Virus record (IMG/VR): IMGVR_UViG_3300015189_000005
Coordinates: 1-57,265 of that record
Strand: one strand, 5' to 3'
Length of the DNA: 57,265 bases
From: a virus
Made by a program: the position numbers and the translations under genes. Positions 15,923 to 23,827 of the stretch are shown here, piece after piece (positions within the stretch are counted from its first letter, which is position 1; each line of letters begins with the position of its first letter). The notes beneath the pieces were generated by a model. The model made no database searches. It was not told the DNA's origin and worked only from the letters and a program-made list of their open reading frames with translations.

Positions 15923-16173
15923 GCCAGGTCTACACCCTGCCACCTCCCGAGAGCCCATGGGTGAAGCTCGCCGGCCAGTGGCACATCCACCACGGTACCG
16001 GCGTGATGATCTGCTGGATCGCGAATCCCGGCGCGGGGACAAGGCTGGATATGACTTCGTTCTGCGATCTTGTTCTCTTGGGACATGCTCTGGTGGACTG
16101 CCCACCGGAAGATGAACCGAAGTGCGAGCAGTGTTGCGTGATCGAAGCCGCGAGGATTGCATGGGACTACTAG
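15919..16173 (+). CDS. H-C-CxxC array member 11
   Basis: 84 residues. GQWHIHHGTGVMICWIANP and PKCEQCCVIEAARIAW, paralogous to member 9. Alternation of the 9/11 and 10/12 types suggests that a two-gene unit was duplicated. Confidence 0.65.
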   Translation: MSQVYTLPPPESPWVKLAGQWHIHHGTGVMICWIANPGAGTRLDMTSFCDLVLLGHALVDCPPEDEPKCEQCCVIEAARIAWDY

Positions 16174-16394
16174 CCACGCCGGAACCGGAACTGCAATTCC
16201 TGACTGAACCGGGCGCGGAGGTTTCGCATATACGATGTGAACGATATTCATGGATGGAATCACAATTCGCGCTGTGTACGCCAAGACTGATGTCGGCCAT
16301 GCAGAGGACGCCGGAACCGTTGCGACCGATCTGTCCGGCATGCGCGCGAGAGGCTGTTCTGGATGCGATGGGAATCTACAGGCCATTGGTGTGA
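16161..16394 (+). CDS. H-C-CxxC array member 12
   Basis: 77 residues. ELQFLTEPGAEVSHIRCERY, FALC and ICPACAREAVLDAMG match member 10. It overlaps member 11 by 13 bases in another frame. Confidence 0.65.
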   Translation: MGLLATPEPELQFLTEPGAEVSHIRCERYSWMESQFALCTPRLMSAMQRTPEPLRPICPACAREAVLDAMGIYRPLV

Positions 16395-16614
16395 CGACGG
16401 ATTCGGGCGGATATATCTCTTCGACTTCGGGCGAAAACTCCGTCACATCCCGGACCCCAGCCCGTTGATTTCGCCACGGATTACATGCTGCGGAGCATAC
16501 CTCCACGATGCTATTGGTGTCGTCCGGTATCCAGGCCTCTTTCCGCTCTGCGAGCAGTGCGCGGTCGCCTTCGTGCTCCGGCAGATGGACGTCCGTCCGG
16601 CGGGTTCCAGTTAA
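16363..16614 (+). CDS. H-C-CxxC array member 13 (last)
   Basis: 83 residues from an ATG 32 bases inside member 12. GRIYLFDFGRKLRHIPDP, ITCCGAYLHDA and PLCEQCAVAFVLRQM follow the family order with the middle CC. It closes the array; the next 700 bases are non-coding. Confidence 0.55.
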   Translation: MRWESTGHWCDDGFGRIYLFDFGRKLRHIPDPSPLISPRITCCGAYLHDAIGVVRYPGLFPLCEQCAVAFVLRQMDVRPAGSS

Positions 16615-16974
16615 AGTCCCGGTGAAAGTCAGGCTCTCTGCCGACATCCGGTCCGCCTCCATCCCGCCACCCCATCGCGTGCCAGTTCCGGTACCGGAGC
16701 CTCGCTGAACATCAAGCAGGCTGCGCATTTCAGAGAATCGGCCTCTCATCATACCCGCCGAAAACATCCCGCATCCCGCCACAGATTTCCCCCAGTGTGG
16801 CACCGCAGCGAAGTGCATTCAGTATGCACCCTCACTGGCATCGAGTGCAAAACTCTGGCAAATCCCAGTCATCTGCAAATCTGCACGAATGGATATCAGC
16901 CATTTGGGTGAAGGTCCGGTGAAAGTCTGGTGATGGTCAGGCCGTCGGGTTCTGCCGGTGCTGAAACAGAACAC
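16615..16974 (+). other. Non-coding spacer with short direct repeats
   Basis: No convincing gene on either strand. It holds two copies of CCGGTGAAAGTC (about 16620 and 16917) and a TGCA-N4-TGCA motif (16874-16885) related to the operator-like palindromes at 6259 and 16976. It looks like a regulatory region in front of the late promoter. Confidence 0.4.
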
Positions 16975-17004
16975 TTGCAGAATGTTGCATAGACGTGGTA
17001 TCGT
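16975..17004 (+). promoter_or_regulatory. Putative late-operon promoter
   Basis: TTGCAG (16975-16980), an 18-base spacer, TATCGT (16999-17004). It uses the same -35 as the promoter at 6258 and overlaps a related imperfect palindrome (16976-16989). No other promoter candidate stands out before the long 17313-45697 gene run. Confidence 0.45.
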
Positions 17005-17010
17005 CCTGAC

Positions 17011-17312
17011 GAAGGCGCGTTTTACGTATTCCCCCTGCAAGACCGCTACCGAGAGAGGGGGCACAACACCGGGCGTGCGGTGTACAGAAGTCTACCTCGG
17101 GTCAGGCTGACCATGCGGGCAACCGCGAAATTAGCCCACGCGAAGGTTCCGCTCTGTCGTGCCGGGTAAACCCCTTTCCGGTTGCGTCAGATCCCCGGAG
17201 CCTGCTGTCACGAGCCGCCCGTCGCTCAACGGGTATCGCGTGGCACCGCATTGCCCGTCGTGTCTCCCTCTCTCATTTTTTCGCCATCAAATTTCAGCAC
17301 ATTAAAACCGCC
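17011..17312 (+). promoter_or_regulatory. Long structured leader before the late genes
   Basis: About 300 bases of non-coding DNA between the promoter and the first late gene. Three successive hairpins can be drawn: CCCCCT/AGGGGG (17031-17061), ACACCG/CGGTGT (17066-17083) and GGTCA/TGACC (17100-17112). A long leader starting with stem-loops is what an antitermination element (for instance HK022 put-type RNA) would look like. An untranslated control element is inferred; its mechanism is not. Confidence 0.35.
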
Positions 17313-17702
17313 ATGGCCGAAAACGATATCCCGGTATTCGTCGATCCCGCACCGGCCGAGGGCAAGGCCAAAGCACCGAAGGCCCGCCAGGTGGCCCGCA
17401 TCAAGCCGGGCGAGGCCTGCGTCATCGTCCAGCAGGGATACGCCGGATGGCGAGGCCGGAAGAAGCGAGCCATCACGCTCATGATCCCGGTATCCGCCCT
17501 GCTGGCCTTTGTCAGCCAGATGCGGTACAAGCCCCGCCCGGAAGCCTCCGCGCTCGACAGCCGGACCCACAAGAAGTTGCCCGGGCTGGCCAACTACATG
17601 CACATCCGGAACGAGCACTACGCCCCCGATGCCGCCGGACGCGATGAGGTCTATCAGCCCGAGCTGGTGACTATCCGCAGGGTCGTTGAGCAGTTTTCCT
17701 GA
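17313..17702 (+). CDS. First late-operon protein, unknown
   Basis: 129 residues. The N-terminal 30 residues are Pro/Ala-rich. The rest has GEACVIVQQGYAGWRGRKKR, a hydrophobic stretch ITLMIPVSALLAFVSQM and a C-terminal DEVYQPELVTIRRVVEQF. The stop overlaps the next ATG (TGATG). Not recognised; it may bind DNA or assist packaging given the location. Confidence 0.55.
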   Translation: MAENDIPVFVDPAPAEGKAKAPKARQVARIKPGEACVIVQQGYAGWRGRKKRAITLMIPVSALLAFVSQMRYKPRPEASALDSRTHKKLPGLANYMHIRNEHYAPDAAGRDEVYQPELVTIRRVVEQFS

Positions 17703-18244
17703 TGAAGCGATTACACCTACCGATCAACGATGGGCAGCGGAAGTATCGCGGCTTCAGGGGCGGAAAGCAGGAATCGCACGGTCCGGTAAAGGTGATCTTT
17801 AGCCGAGACGCAAATCCTGTCATTGACCCGCCGACGAAAAACGGAATGCAGGCTGGCAGGCTGCGGCAAAACGCACCAGCATGCGAGAGGCTGCTGTGGG
17901 ATGCGCTGAAATCGATTGGCGCAAGGTTCGGCGTACCGTTCCAGCACTCGGTCGCACTCTACGGCTATGTGGCTGATTTCTATTGCCCGTCGTTGAATGT
18001 CGTGATTGAATTGGACGGCTATTTTCACAAGAATCGGCAGCAGCACGACAGGTGCCGAGACGCTGCATTGCAAGGGCACGGAATACGGACGCTGCGCTTT
18101 CCGTCAGTACTTGCCCACGCGGACATGGACGGGCTTCTCGGTCAGATCGTCCAGGAGTTGGGGTTGAAGTCGTGCTACGGTGAAATCGTCGGGCGCGCTG
18201 AATGCGAAAGCGAGACGGGGAGAGACCCTCCCGGGCACACCTGA
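17702..18244 (+). CDS. DUF559 (Vsr/PD-(D/E)xK-like) endonuclease
   Basis: 180 residues. Residues 55-155 hold the DUF559 pattern: LRQNAPACERLLWDALKS, VPFQHSVALYGYVADFYCPS, LNVVIELDGYFH with the catalytic Asp/Glu, and D..R...L..HGIRTLRFPS. DUF559 proteins resemble the mismatch nuclease Vsr and often behave as mobile or homing nucleases. It lies just upstream of the packaging genes, like the HNH nucleases of many siphoviruses, but may equally be a passenger. The 185 bases after it are unusual (see next entry). Confidence 0.8.
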   Translation: MKRLHLPINDGQRKYRGFRGGKQESHGPVKVIFSRDANPVIDPPTKNGMQAGRLRQNAPACERLLWDALKSIGARFGVPFQHSVALYGYVADFYCPSLNVVIELDGYFHKNRQQHDRCRDAALQGHGIRTLRFPSVLAHADMDGLLGQIVQELGLKSCYGEIVGRAECESETGRDPPGHT

Positions 18245-18429
18245 TACCGGCGAAAGCGGCGCGGAACCCGAGAGGGCAAGCCCCGTGGCCAACGGCCAAA
18301 CGCCTCGCCGGGCTTCAGCCTCCGTCATGGGGGTTTGGGGGCGGCACGAGATGCTTTCCTTGCGCCGCAGGCTGCTTCCAATCGTAGTAACCACGCTCGC
18401 TATCGCGCCCAGTCAGCTCATCCAAGATC
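18245..18429 (+). other. G-rich non-coding spacer after DUF559
   Basis: 185 bases without a convincing gene. It has short hairpins such as GGGC-AA-GCCC and GGCC-AAC-GGCC, and then a G-rich tract with two G5 runs separated by TTT (about 18329-18345). It separates the nuclease from the next gene in an otherwise overlapping operon, which would fit an inserted nuclease unit. Confidence 0.35.
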
Positions 18430-18792
18430 GTGCCCAGTTCACCGCCATCGGTCCCGGTCATCGCCAGTAAGATCGGCTCAGTCTCTTGGGCTTCGATCTC
18501 AGCAAGTAAGATCGCCTCCGGCACGATCACGGCAAGCCAGATCGCTTCCGTCTCGGCGAGTTCAATCTCCTTCGATCCGCCACCTGATCCCGTTGAGGTC
18601 CTCATCCGGCGCACCGCCGCGACCACCTTCGGCTATCGCAACTACGCCGAGCGCTGCAAGTACCTTGAAGAGGTCGAGCGCTTCGCTACCGCAACAGTGG
18701 ACCGCATGGCCCAGCAGGTAGAGACGGCTTCAAATATTGCCAAACTGTTCGCATCCGGAATATCCGCCGCAACTCCGGCCGCTCCGAAATGA
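18430..18792 (+). CDS. Small protein carrying tail-fibre-type repeats
   Basis: 120 residues from a GTG. Residues 10-45 read IASKIGSVSWASISASKI, then GTITASQIASVSASSIS, the same 17-residue repeat that fills the large tail protein at 36669 (GxITxxQIxSVxAxSIT). Residues 50-120 are a helical domain with RNYAERCKYLEEVERF. It ends in ATGA coupled to the next gene. It may be a fragment of a fibre gene fused to another domain or a protein that joins the fibre fold. Confidence 0.5.
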   Translation: MPSSPPSVPVIASKIGSVSWASISASKIASGTITASQIASVSASSISFDPPPDPVEVLIRRTAATTFGYRNYAERCKYLEEVERFATATVDRMAQQVETASNIAKLFASGISAATPAAPK

Positions 18793-19028
18793 ATCCTCGG
18801 GGGAGGTACGAGCTGAGCAACCGGAGAGTCCGGCGGACTCATCCAGCGGGGAGCCCGGGAGAGGTCCCGAAGCTCCCCCTGGCGAAGATCAGCCGGAAGG
18901 ATGCCGCCGAGTTCCTGCGATGGATGAACGGCCACGTGGGTTACCGGCTCAGCGATGAGGCCATCGCCGAACTCTCACTGAGATGGGAGCGACACTGCGC
19001 CGACAGAAAGGCCGAAACCGAATCATGA
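18789..19028 (+). CDS. Small basic hypothetical protein
   Basis: 79 residues, overlapping both neighbours. A basic N-terminus leads into ISRKDAAEFLRWMNGHVGYR and LSDEAIAELSLRWERHCADR, a helical pair. Its place right before the terminase genes is common for small packaging-associated proteins. Not recognised. Confidence 0.5.
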   Translation: MNPRGRYELSNRRVRRTHPAGSPGEVPKLPLAKISRKDAAEFLRWMNGHVGYRLSDEAIAELSLRWERHCADRKAETES

Positions 19029-19195
19029 TCTTCACCCCGCAGGGCCATCCCGTGAGACGGCCAGCCGGATTCGCCCGCGAGTACGAAGTGAGCATCAACG
19101 GCAAATCGATCCCGATCCCCCTCCCAGTAAGTAAAGCAAATGCCGAAACCGAAAGCGGAAACGCCGGACAGCCCCGGCCAACCGAACAAGCCTGA
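19025..19195 (+). CDS. Short hypothetical protein
   Basis: 56 residues from the ATG overlapping the upstream stop (ATGA), overlapping the terminase small subunit gene by 56 bases. It starts MIFTPQGHPVRRPAGF and has a Pro/Ile-rich middle. Coding status is only supported by the start-stop overlap. Confidence 0.35.
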   Translation: MIFTPQGHPVRRPAGFAREYEVSINGKSIPIPLPVSKANAETESGNAGQPRPTEQA

Positions 19196-19721
19196 CCCCA
19201 TTGCCCCGATTGAACTCGGCTCAACCAAGGTCCGGAAAAAACCCGGCCCCGCGAAAGGCCACGGAGGCAGCCAGATCGGCATCAGCATCGACTTCAATCT
19301 GGTTGTTTCGCTCGCGTCCGTGGGGTGCACGGACAAGGAAATCGCCACCGTGATCGGGATGCGGCATGAGCACTTCTGCCGCCGGAAGATCGAGGTTGGC
19401 ACGTACGAGGTCCGCGATCACAAGACGAAGCGCGTGACCGACACGATCACGATGACCCTCGCCGAGGCGTGCGAGTACGGTCGCGAGGGCCAGCTGAAAA
19501 CGAGCCTCCGCCGGGCTCAGTACGAGGCCGCGATGAGGGGCAACCCGACGATGCTGATTTGGCTGGGCAAGCAACTGCTGGGACAGAAAGACATCGTGAT
19601 CAATGAGATGGTCGACCCTCTGACGAATGGCACGAACCCGCGAGAGAGACTGTACAGCAGCATCGCTCGCCAGGCTGCCAGCCAGGCGCGTAAAGGCCGC
19701 TCTCCAAAAGCTGACAGATGA
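19140..19721 (+). CDS. Terminase small subunit-like protein
   Basis: 193 residues. The N-terminal 55 residues are Pro/Lys-rich. Then comes a helix-turn-helix type region, VVSLASVGCTDKEIATVIGM, followed by LAEACEYGREGQLKTSLRRAQ, AAMRGNPTMLIWLGKQLLGQ and a C-terminal tail. Small terminases bind the packaging start site through an HTH and hand it to the large subunit, which is the next gene. The middle motif 'G.TD.EIA...G' is the usual marker. Confidence 0.75.
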   Translation: MPKPKAETPDSPGQPNKPDPIAPIELGSTKVRKKPGPAKGHGGSQIGISIDFNLVVSLASVGCTDKEIATVIGMRHEHFCRRKIEVGTYEVRDHKTKRVTDTITMTLAEACEYGREGQLKTSLRRAQYEAAMRGNPTMLIWLGKQLLGQKDIVINEMVDPLTNGTNPRERLYSSIARQAASQARKGRSPKADR

Positions 19722-20949
19722 CGAAGTCGAAGCGCTGCTGTACGACTGGCGGTTCTGGGCGCGGCCCGGGCAGCTCGCCCCATCGGGTGACCGCTGGCGC
19801 ACATGGATGGTGCTTGCAGGTCGCGGCTACGGCAAGACCCGGACCGGTGCGGAATGGCTTCGCGAGAAGGTAGAGCGGCACCCCCAATGCCGGATCGCGC
19901 TGGTGGCCGCAACATCCGCCGATTGCCGCGAGACGATGATCGAGGGCGATAGCGGGCTGCTCAGCATCTTCCCGCCGGGACGCCGGCCGAGGTGGGAGCC
20001 ATCGAAGCGGCGCCTCACGTTCGCCAACGGCGCTCTGGCGACGACGTACTCAGCTGAGGAGCCTGAGAGACTCCGCGGCCCGCAGCATCACTTCGCCTGG
20101 TCGGATGAGTTGTGCGCCTGGAAGTATCCGCAGGAAACGTGGGACATGCTCCAGTTCGGGCTCCGCCTCGGCGAGCAGCCGCAGCAGATCGTAACGACGA
20201 CGCCGAAGCCGATCAAGACGCTTCGCAAGATCCTCAGCATGCCGAGCACGCGCATCACGCGCGGCAACACGTACGAGAACGAAGCCAATCTGGCGCCTGC
20301 GTTCATCGCCGAGGTCATCGCCCCGTATGAGGGAACCCGGCTGGGCCGTCAGGAGATCGAAGCCGAAGTACTCGAAGACGTCGAAGGCGCACTCTGGTAT
20401 CGCGACTGGTTCGACCGGCACCGCGTCACCCATATCGCGAATCGTGATCTGGTCCGCGTGGTCGTCGCTGTGGATCCTGCAGTAACCGCCACTCAGGCGA
20501 GCGATGAAACCGGCATCGTAGTTGCGGCGAAGGGCGTCGACGGCCGCGGCTACGTGCTGGACGATCTGAGTTGCCGGGTGAGCCCGGACGCATGGGCAAG
20601 CCGGACAGTGGGTGCGTATCACCAGTACGAGGCTGACCGGATCATCGGTGAGGCGAACAACGGCGGAGACCTGATCGAGAGGATGATCCGGCTGGTGGAT
20701 CCGCGGGCCAGTTATCGCAAGGTCAATGCCTCGCGGGGCAAGATCGCCAGAGCAGAGCCCATCGCGGCCTTGTACGAGCGCGGCCTGATTTCCCATGTGG
20801 GCACGTTCGCCCGGATGGAAGACGAGTGTTGCTCCTACACCGGAGCACCCGGCGAGATGTCGCCGAACCGCATGGATGCGCTCGTCTGGGCGCTGAGTGA
20901 ACTGTTCATCGAGAATCGCACCGGCGGGCCGAAAGTCCGCAGATTGTAG
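19627..20949 (+). CDS. Terminase large subunit
   Basis: 440 residues. ATPase domain: Walker A is GRGYGKT (65-71) in MVLAGRGYGKTRTGAEW; Walker B is FAWSDELCAW (about 156-165). Nuclease domain: VVAVDPAVT with Asp283 and DETGIVV, then EANNGGDL, and a C-terminal RMDALVWALSELF. The start is uncertain: the ATG at 19627 lies 95 bases inside the small subunit gene, and no other ATG or GTG occurs before the conserved LLYDWRFWARPGQ. It cuts and pumps DNA into the prohead. Confidence 0.9.
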   Translation: MARTRERDCTAASLARLPARRVKAALQKLTDDEVEALLYDWRFWARPGQLAPSGDRWRTWMVLAGRGYGKTRTGAEWLREKVERHPQCRIALVAATSADCRETMIEGDSGLLSIFPPGRRPRWEPSKRRLTFANGALATTYSAEEPERLRGPQHHFAWSDELCAWKYPQETWDMLQFGLRLGEQPQQIVTTTPKPIKTLRKILSMPSTRITRGNTYENEANLAPAFIAEVIAPYEGTRLGRQEIEAEVLEDVEGALWYRDWFDRHRVTHIANRDLVRVVVAVDPAVTATQASDETGIVVAAKGVDGRGYVLDDLSCRVSPDAWASRTVGAYHQYEADRIIGEANNGGDLIERMIRLVDPRASYRKVNASRGKIARAEPIAALYERGLISHVGTFARMEDECCSYTGAPGEMSPNRMDALVWALSELFIENRTGGPKVRRL

Positions 20950-20951
20950 CC

Positions 20952-21010
20952 GTTTCGTTTAGCAAAACAGGTGTTTCATTTAACGAATCGCGCTGATCGT
21001 TTCACTAACC
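20952..21010 (+). repeat. Three short GTTTC direct repeats
   Basis: GTTTCGTTTAGC (20952), GTTTCATTTAAC (20973) and GTTTCACTAACC (20999) lie in the only gap between the terminase and portal genes. They may bind a protein or be part of a leader for the portal gene. Confidence 0.35.
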
Positions 21011-21017
21011 CATCACA

Positions 21018-23102
21018 ATGTCTCTGATCTCGCTCAACCTGGGAACGGCATGGAAATCCGGCATGCAGCGCAAGGAGTCGCGCACGTCCGGACTCATCAC
21101 GCTCAACCTGGGCGAAGCCGTCTGGGCCCCCCGCGATTACGCCTCGCTGGCGAAGTACGGGTACCAGCTCAGCGCCGACGTGTTTACGTGCGTCTCGCTG
21201 ATTGCAAGCTCAGCGAAGCAGATCCGGCTGTTCGTCTCGGCGAAGGAAGGCGGCGAGGCTGTGGACGCCACGCGCAACGATTTGGCTCGCCTGATCGCGA
21301 AGCCGAACGCCCGGACCACACTCTCGGCACTGATCGAGCACGCGGTCTCCTACAAGCTCCTGTCCGGCAACAGTTACATCGAGCGCGTCGGTACCTCGCT
21401 CGTGGATGAGACCCTTCCACCGCGCGAACTCTGGACCCTGCGGCCGGACCGCATGCAGGTCCTAAAGGGCGATTCGACGAACCCAGTGAAGGGCTACCGC
21501 TACACCGCAGGCGGCAAGTCCGAGAACTTCCCGGCGTGGCAGATCCTCCACCAGAAATCTTTCCATCCGCTGGATGACTGGTACGGCATGAGCCCGCTGG
21601 AAGCCGCCGGTTACCCGGTCGACATCGGCAACGAATGCGCTAGGCTGTTCAAGCGCTTGCTCCAGAAGGGCCAGCCCGCCGGATGGGTGGAGCCTGAGGG
21701 TGATTGGGACGATGAGCAGATCGCGGACCTGAAGCGTCAGGTTGCGGCGCGATCCGAGGGCGGGGAGTGGATCTTCGGGCAGGGCATCAAAGCCTTCCAC
21801 GAGATGGGCTTCAACCCCGAGGACGGCCAGGTGCTCGAAGGCCGGGCGGCAATGAAACGCGACGTGGCCGCGGTCTACCGCGTGCCCTCGCAGATGATCG
21901 GTGACACCAGTTCGCAGACATACGCGAACTACAAAGAGGCTCGCAAGAGCCTCTACACCGAAGCCGTGATCCCCGAGGTTCAGGAGTTGGTCGACGGGCT
22001 GAACAACTGGCTGAGCCCACTGTTTAGCGGCGCGTGGATCAACATCGATCGTGACTCGATTGATGCCCTTGCGGAAGATCGGGACGTAGCAGCCACCAGG
22101 GCGGCGCGGATCTTCACCAGCGGCATTGTCCGGCGGAACGAAGCCCGGGCGGAGATGGGCTTCGAAGCACTGCCCGAAGCACTGAACGTGTGGTATCAGG
22201 ATCTGCCGAAGCCGGCTGGAACCGCATCCGGTGGCTCGGGGCTTGCCTCAGTAACAACGGCGAGCGCTGACCGTCTTCTGGCATCCTCCGGTTTCCCGGA
22301 TCGCTCTGGAGCGATTTACGAGTTCAAGTGCTTCAACCTCGGCAGCGAGGAAGAAAAGGAACTCCACTGGAAGGCGGTTGAGAAGGGCCGGGAAGCCTAC
22401 TACGACAGGTACGCGCGCAAGGCTGCCGAGGTGTTCGCCGATGAGCGCGTGAAGGTGTTGGTTGCCTTCCGCGACGCCGGTGAGAAGGGCGCACTCAGGG
22501 CCGTGGACATCGCCGAAGACGGATGGGATGGCCTGCTGACCGAGCTCTATTCCGAGGTCGCCACCGACTTCGGCAAGCGCACGCTGAGCAGCCTGAAGTC
22601 CCACACCGCGGTGGACATCGAGATCAAGGCCGGTACCGACGTATTCACCAGGGCGCTGATCGACTGGCTGATGAAGAACTCAGCCGAGAAGGTAGCTCAG
22701 GTCTCGAAGACGACGAAGTCAAAGATCCGGCGCGAACTGGCGCAAGGCGTGGCTGAGGGCGAGACGATCTTCGAACTCTCAAAGCGGCTGGAATCCATGT
22801 ATCGGAAATTCAGCGACTACCGCGCTGAGCGCATCGCCCGGACTGAGGTGATCTCGGCGTCGAACCTCGGCAGCCATGTGGCCGCGCAGTCCACCGGCAT
22901 CAAGTTCCGTAAGACCTGGCTCAGCACATTCGACCGGCGGACGCGGAGCTGGCACTCATCCGCCCACGGGCAGGCCCGCGACATGGACGCCCTGTTCGAT
23001 GTCCACGGCGAGAAGCTCATGTGGCCGGGGGATTCCTCGCACGGCGCCACCGGGACAAACGTGATTCAGTGCCGGTGCACTCAGACCTACCGAACGGTGT
23101 AA
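21018..23102 (+). CDS. Portal protein fused to a gpF/gp7-type head protein
   Basis: 694 residues. Residues 1 to about 400 are an HK97-type portal: DVFTCVSLIASSAKQIRLFV, AVSYKLLSGNSYIERVG, LHQKSFHPLDDWYGMSPLEA and a C-terminal MIGDTSSQTYANYKEARK. Residues about 420-694 are a phage Mu gpF/SPP1 gp7-like minor head domain, with RAERIARTEVISASNLGSHV, WLSTFDRRTRSWHSSAHGQA, and the end CRCTQTY. Portal and gp7-type proteins are usually separate genes; the fusion is notable. It forms the DNA entry ring and helps head assembly. Confidence 0.9.
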   Translation: MSLISLNLGTAWKSGMQRKESRTSGLITLNLGEAVWAPRDYASLAKYGYQLSADVFTCVSLIASSAKQIRLFVSAKEGGEAVDATRNDLARLIAKPNARTTLSALIEHAVSYKLLSGNSYIERVGTSLVDETLPPRELWTLRPDRMQVLKGDSTNPVKGYRYTAGGKSENFPAWQILHQKSFHPLDDWYGMSPLEAAGYPVDIGNECARLFKRLLQKGQPAGWVEPEGDWDDEQIADLKRQVAARSEGGEWIFGQGIKAFHEMGFNPEDGQVLEGRAAMKRDVAAVYRVPSQMIGDTSSQTYANYKEARKSLYTEAVIPEVQELVDGLNNWLSPLFSGAWINIDRDSIDALAEDRDVAATRAARIFTSGIVRRNEARAEMGFEALPEALNVWYQDLPKPAGTASGGSGLASVTTASADRLLASSGFPDRSGAIYEFKCFNLGSEEEKELHWKAVEKGREAYYDRYARKAAEVFADERVKVLVAFRDAGEKGALRAVDIAEDGWDGLLTELYSEVATDFGKRTLSSLKSHTAVDIEIKAGTDVFTRALIDWLMKNSAEKVAQVSKTTKSKIRRELAQGVAEGETIFELSKRLESMYRKFSDYRAERIARTEVISASNLGSHVAAQSTGIKFRKTWLSTFDRRTRSWHSSAHGQARDMDALFDVHGEKLMWPGDSSHGATGTNVIQCRCTQTYRTV

Positions 23103-23117
23103 GGACCCGACAAATCA

Positions 23118-23819
23118 ATGGAAACGGAATACAAGAGCTTCCCGTTCGAGGTGAAGGAAATCACCGATGCGGGGATGGTGAAGGGCTTCGCCGCGGCAAT
23201 CGGCAACGTGGACGACGGCGGAGACAAGATCCTGCCAGGCGCGTTCGACCGCAGCATTGCCAGGTCGAAAGGTGTGGTGCCGATGTTCTGGGGCCACCAG
23301 TGGGACCACACTCCAATCGGATACGGCAAAGAGGCCGCCGCTGACGACAAATACCTGAGTGTCGCTGGCGCCCTCACCCTCGGTATTCCTGCGGTCGATG
23401 CGGTCTACAAAAGCCTGCTCCACGCGAGGGAATCCGGCTTCACGATGGGAATTTCCATCGGCTATCGCGTGGCGCCGAAGGGCGCCGACTTCGAAGAGAA
23501 CGTTCGCGTGCTGCGAGAGGTCGACGTCTTCGAGTGGAGCATCACGCCGTTCCCCATGAACAAACGGGCGCGGGTGACCGGAGTAAAGTCCCTCGAAGAC
23601 CTGACAGAACGAGATTTTGAGCACCTCCTGCGGGATGCGGGGCTGAGTGCTCGTGAAGCGAAGACCATCATCAGCCGTGGTTTTCGTTCGCTCAAGGCCG
23701 AGCATCGGGATGATGTTCCGGGTGATGAGCTGCCTCCGCAGATCAAAGCGATTGCGGACGGCATTGAAGTGCAGCGCAGGCTGGCTGAACTGCGCGAACT
23801 CATTCATTCCAGGAGCTAA
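23118..23819 (+). CDS. Prohead protease (HK97 gp4-like)
   Basis: 233 residues. The first 150 are the HK97-type serine protease: GFAAAIGNVDDGGDKILPGA, then FWGHQWDHTPIG (His60/His64), the probable nucleophile Ser113 in GFTMGISIGY, and EWSITPFPMNKRA. It matures the capsid by cutting off the scaffold part of the major capsid protein, which is the next gene. The C-terminal 80 residues, with REAKTIISRGFRSLKAE, are an extra helical region. Confidence 0.9.
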   Translation: METEYKSFPFEVKEITDAGMVKGFAAAIGNVDDGGDKILPGAFDRSIARSKGVVPMFWGHQWDHTPIGYGKEAAADDKYLSVAGALTLGIPAVDAVYKSLLHARESGFTMGISIGYRVAPKGADFEENVRVLREVDVFEWSITPFPMNKRARVTGVKSLEDLTERDFEHLLRDAGLSAREAKTIISRGFRSLKAEHRDDVPGDELPPQIKAIADGIEVQRRLAELRELIHSRS

Positions 23820-23827
23820 GAAACACA

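Noticed and set aside
15790-16818. Long minus-strand open frame (342 codons) under the end of the array
   Set aside because: It is antisense to several well-supported overlapping genes and contains Arg/Ser/Thr-rich, low-complexity sequence (GTGTGTRWGGG-like) with no domain.
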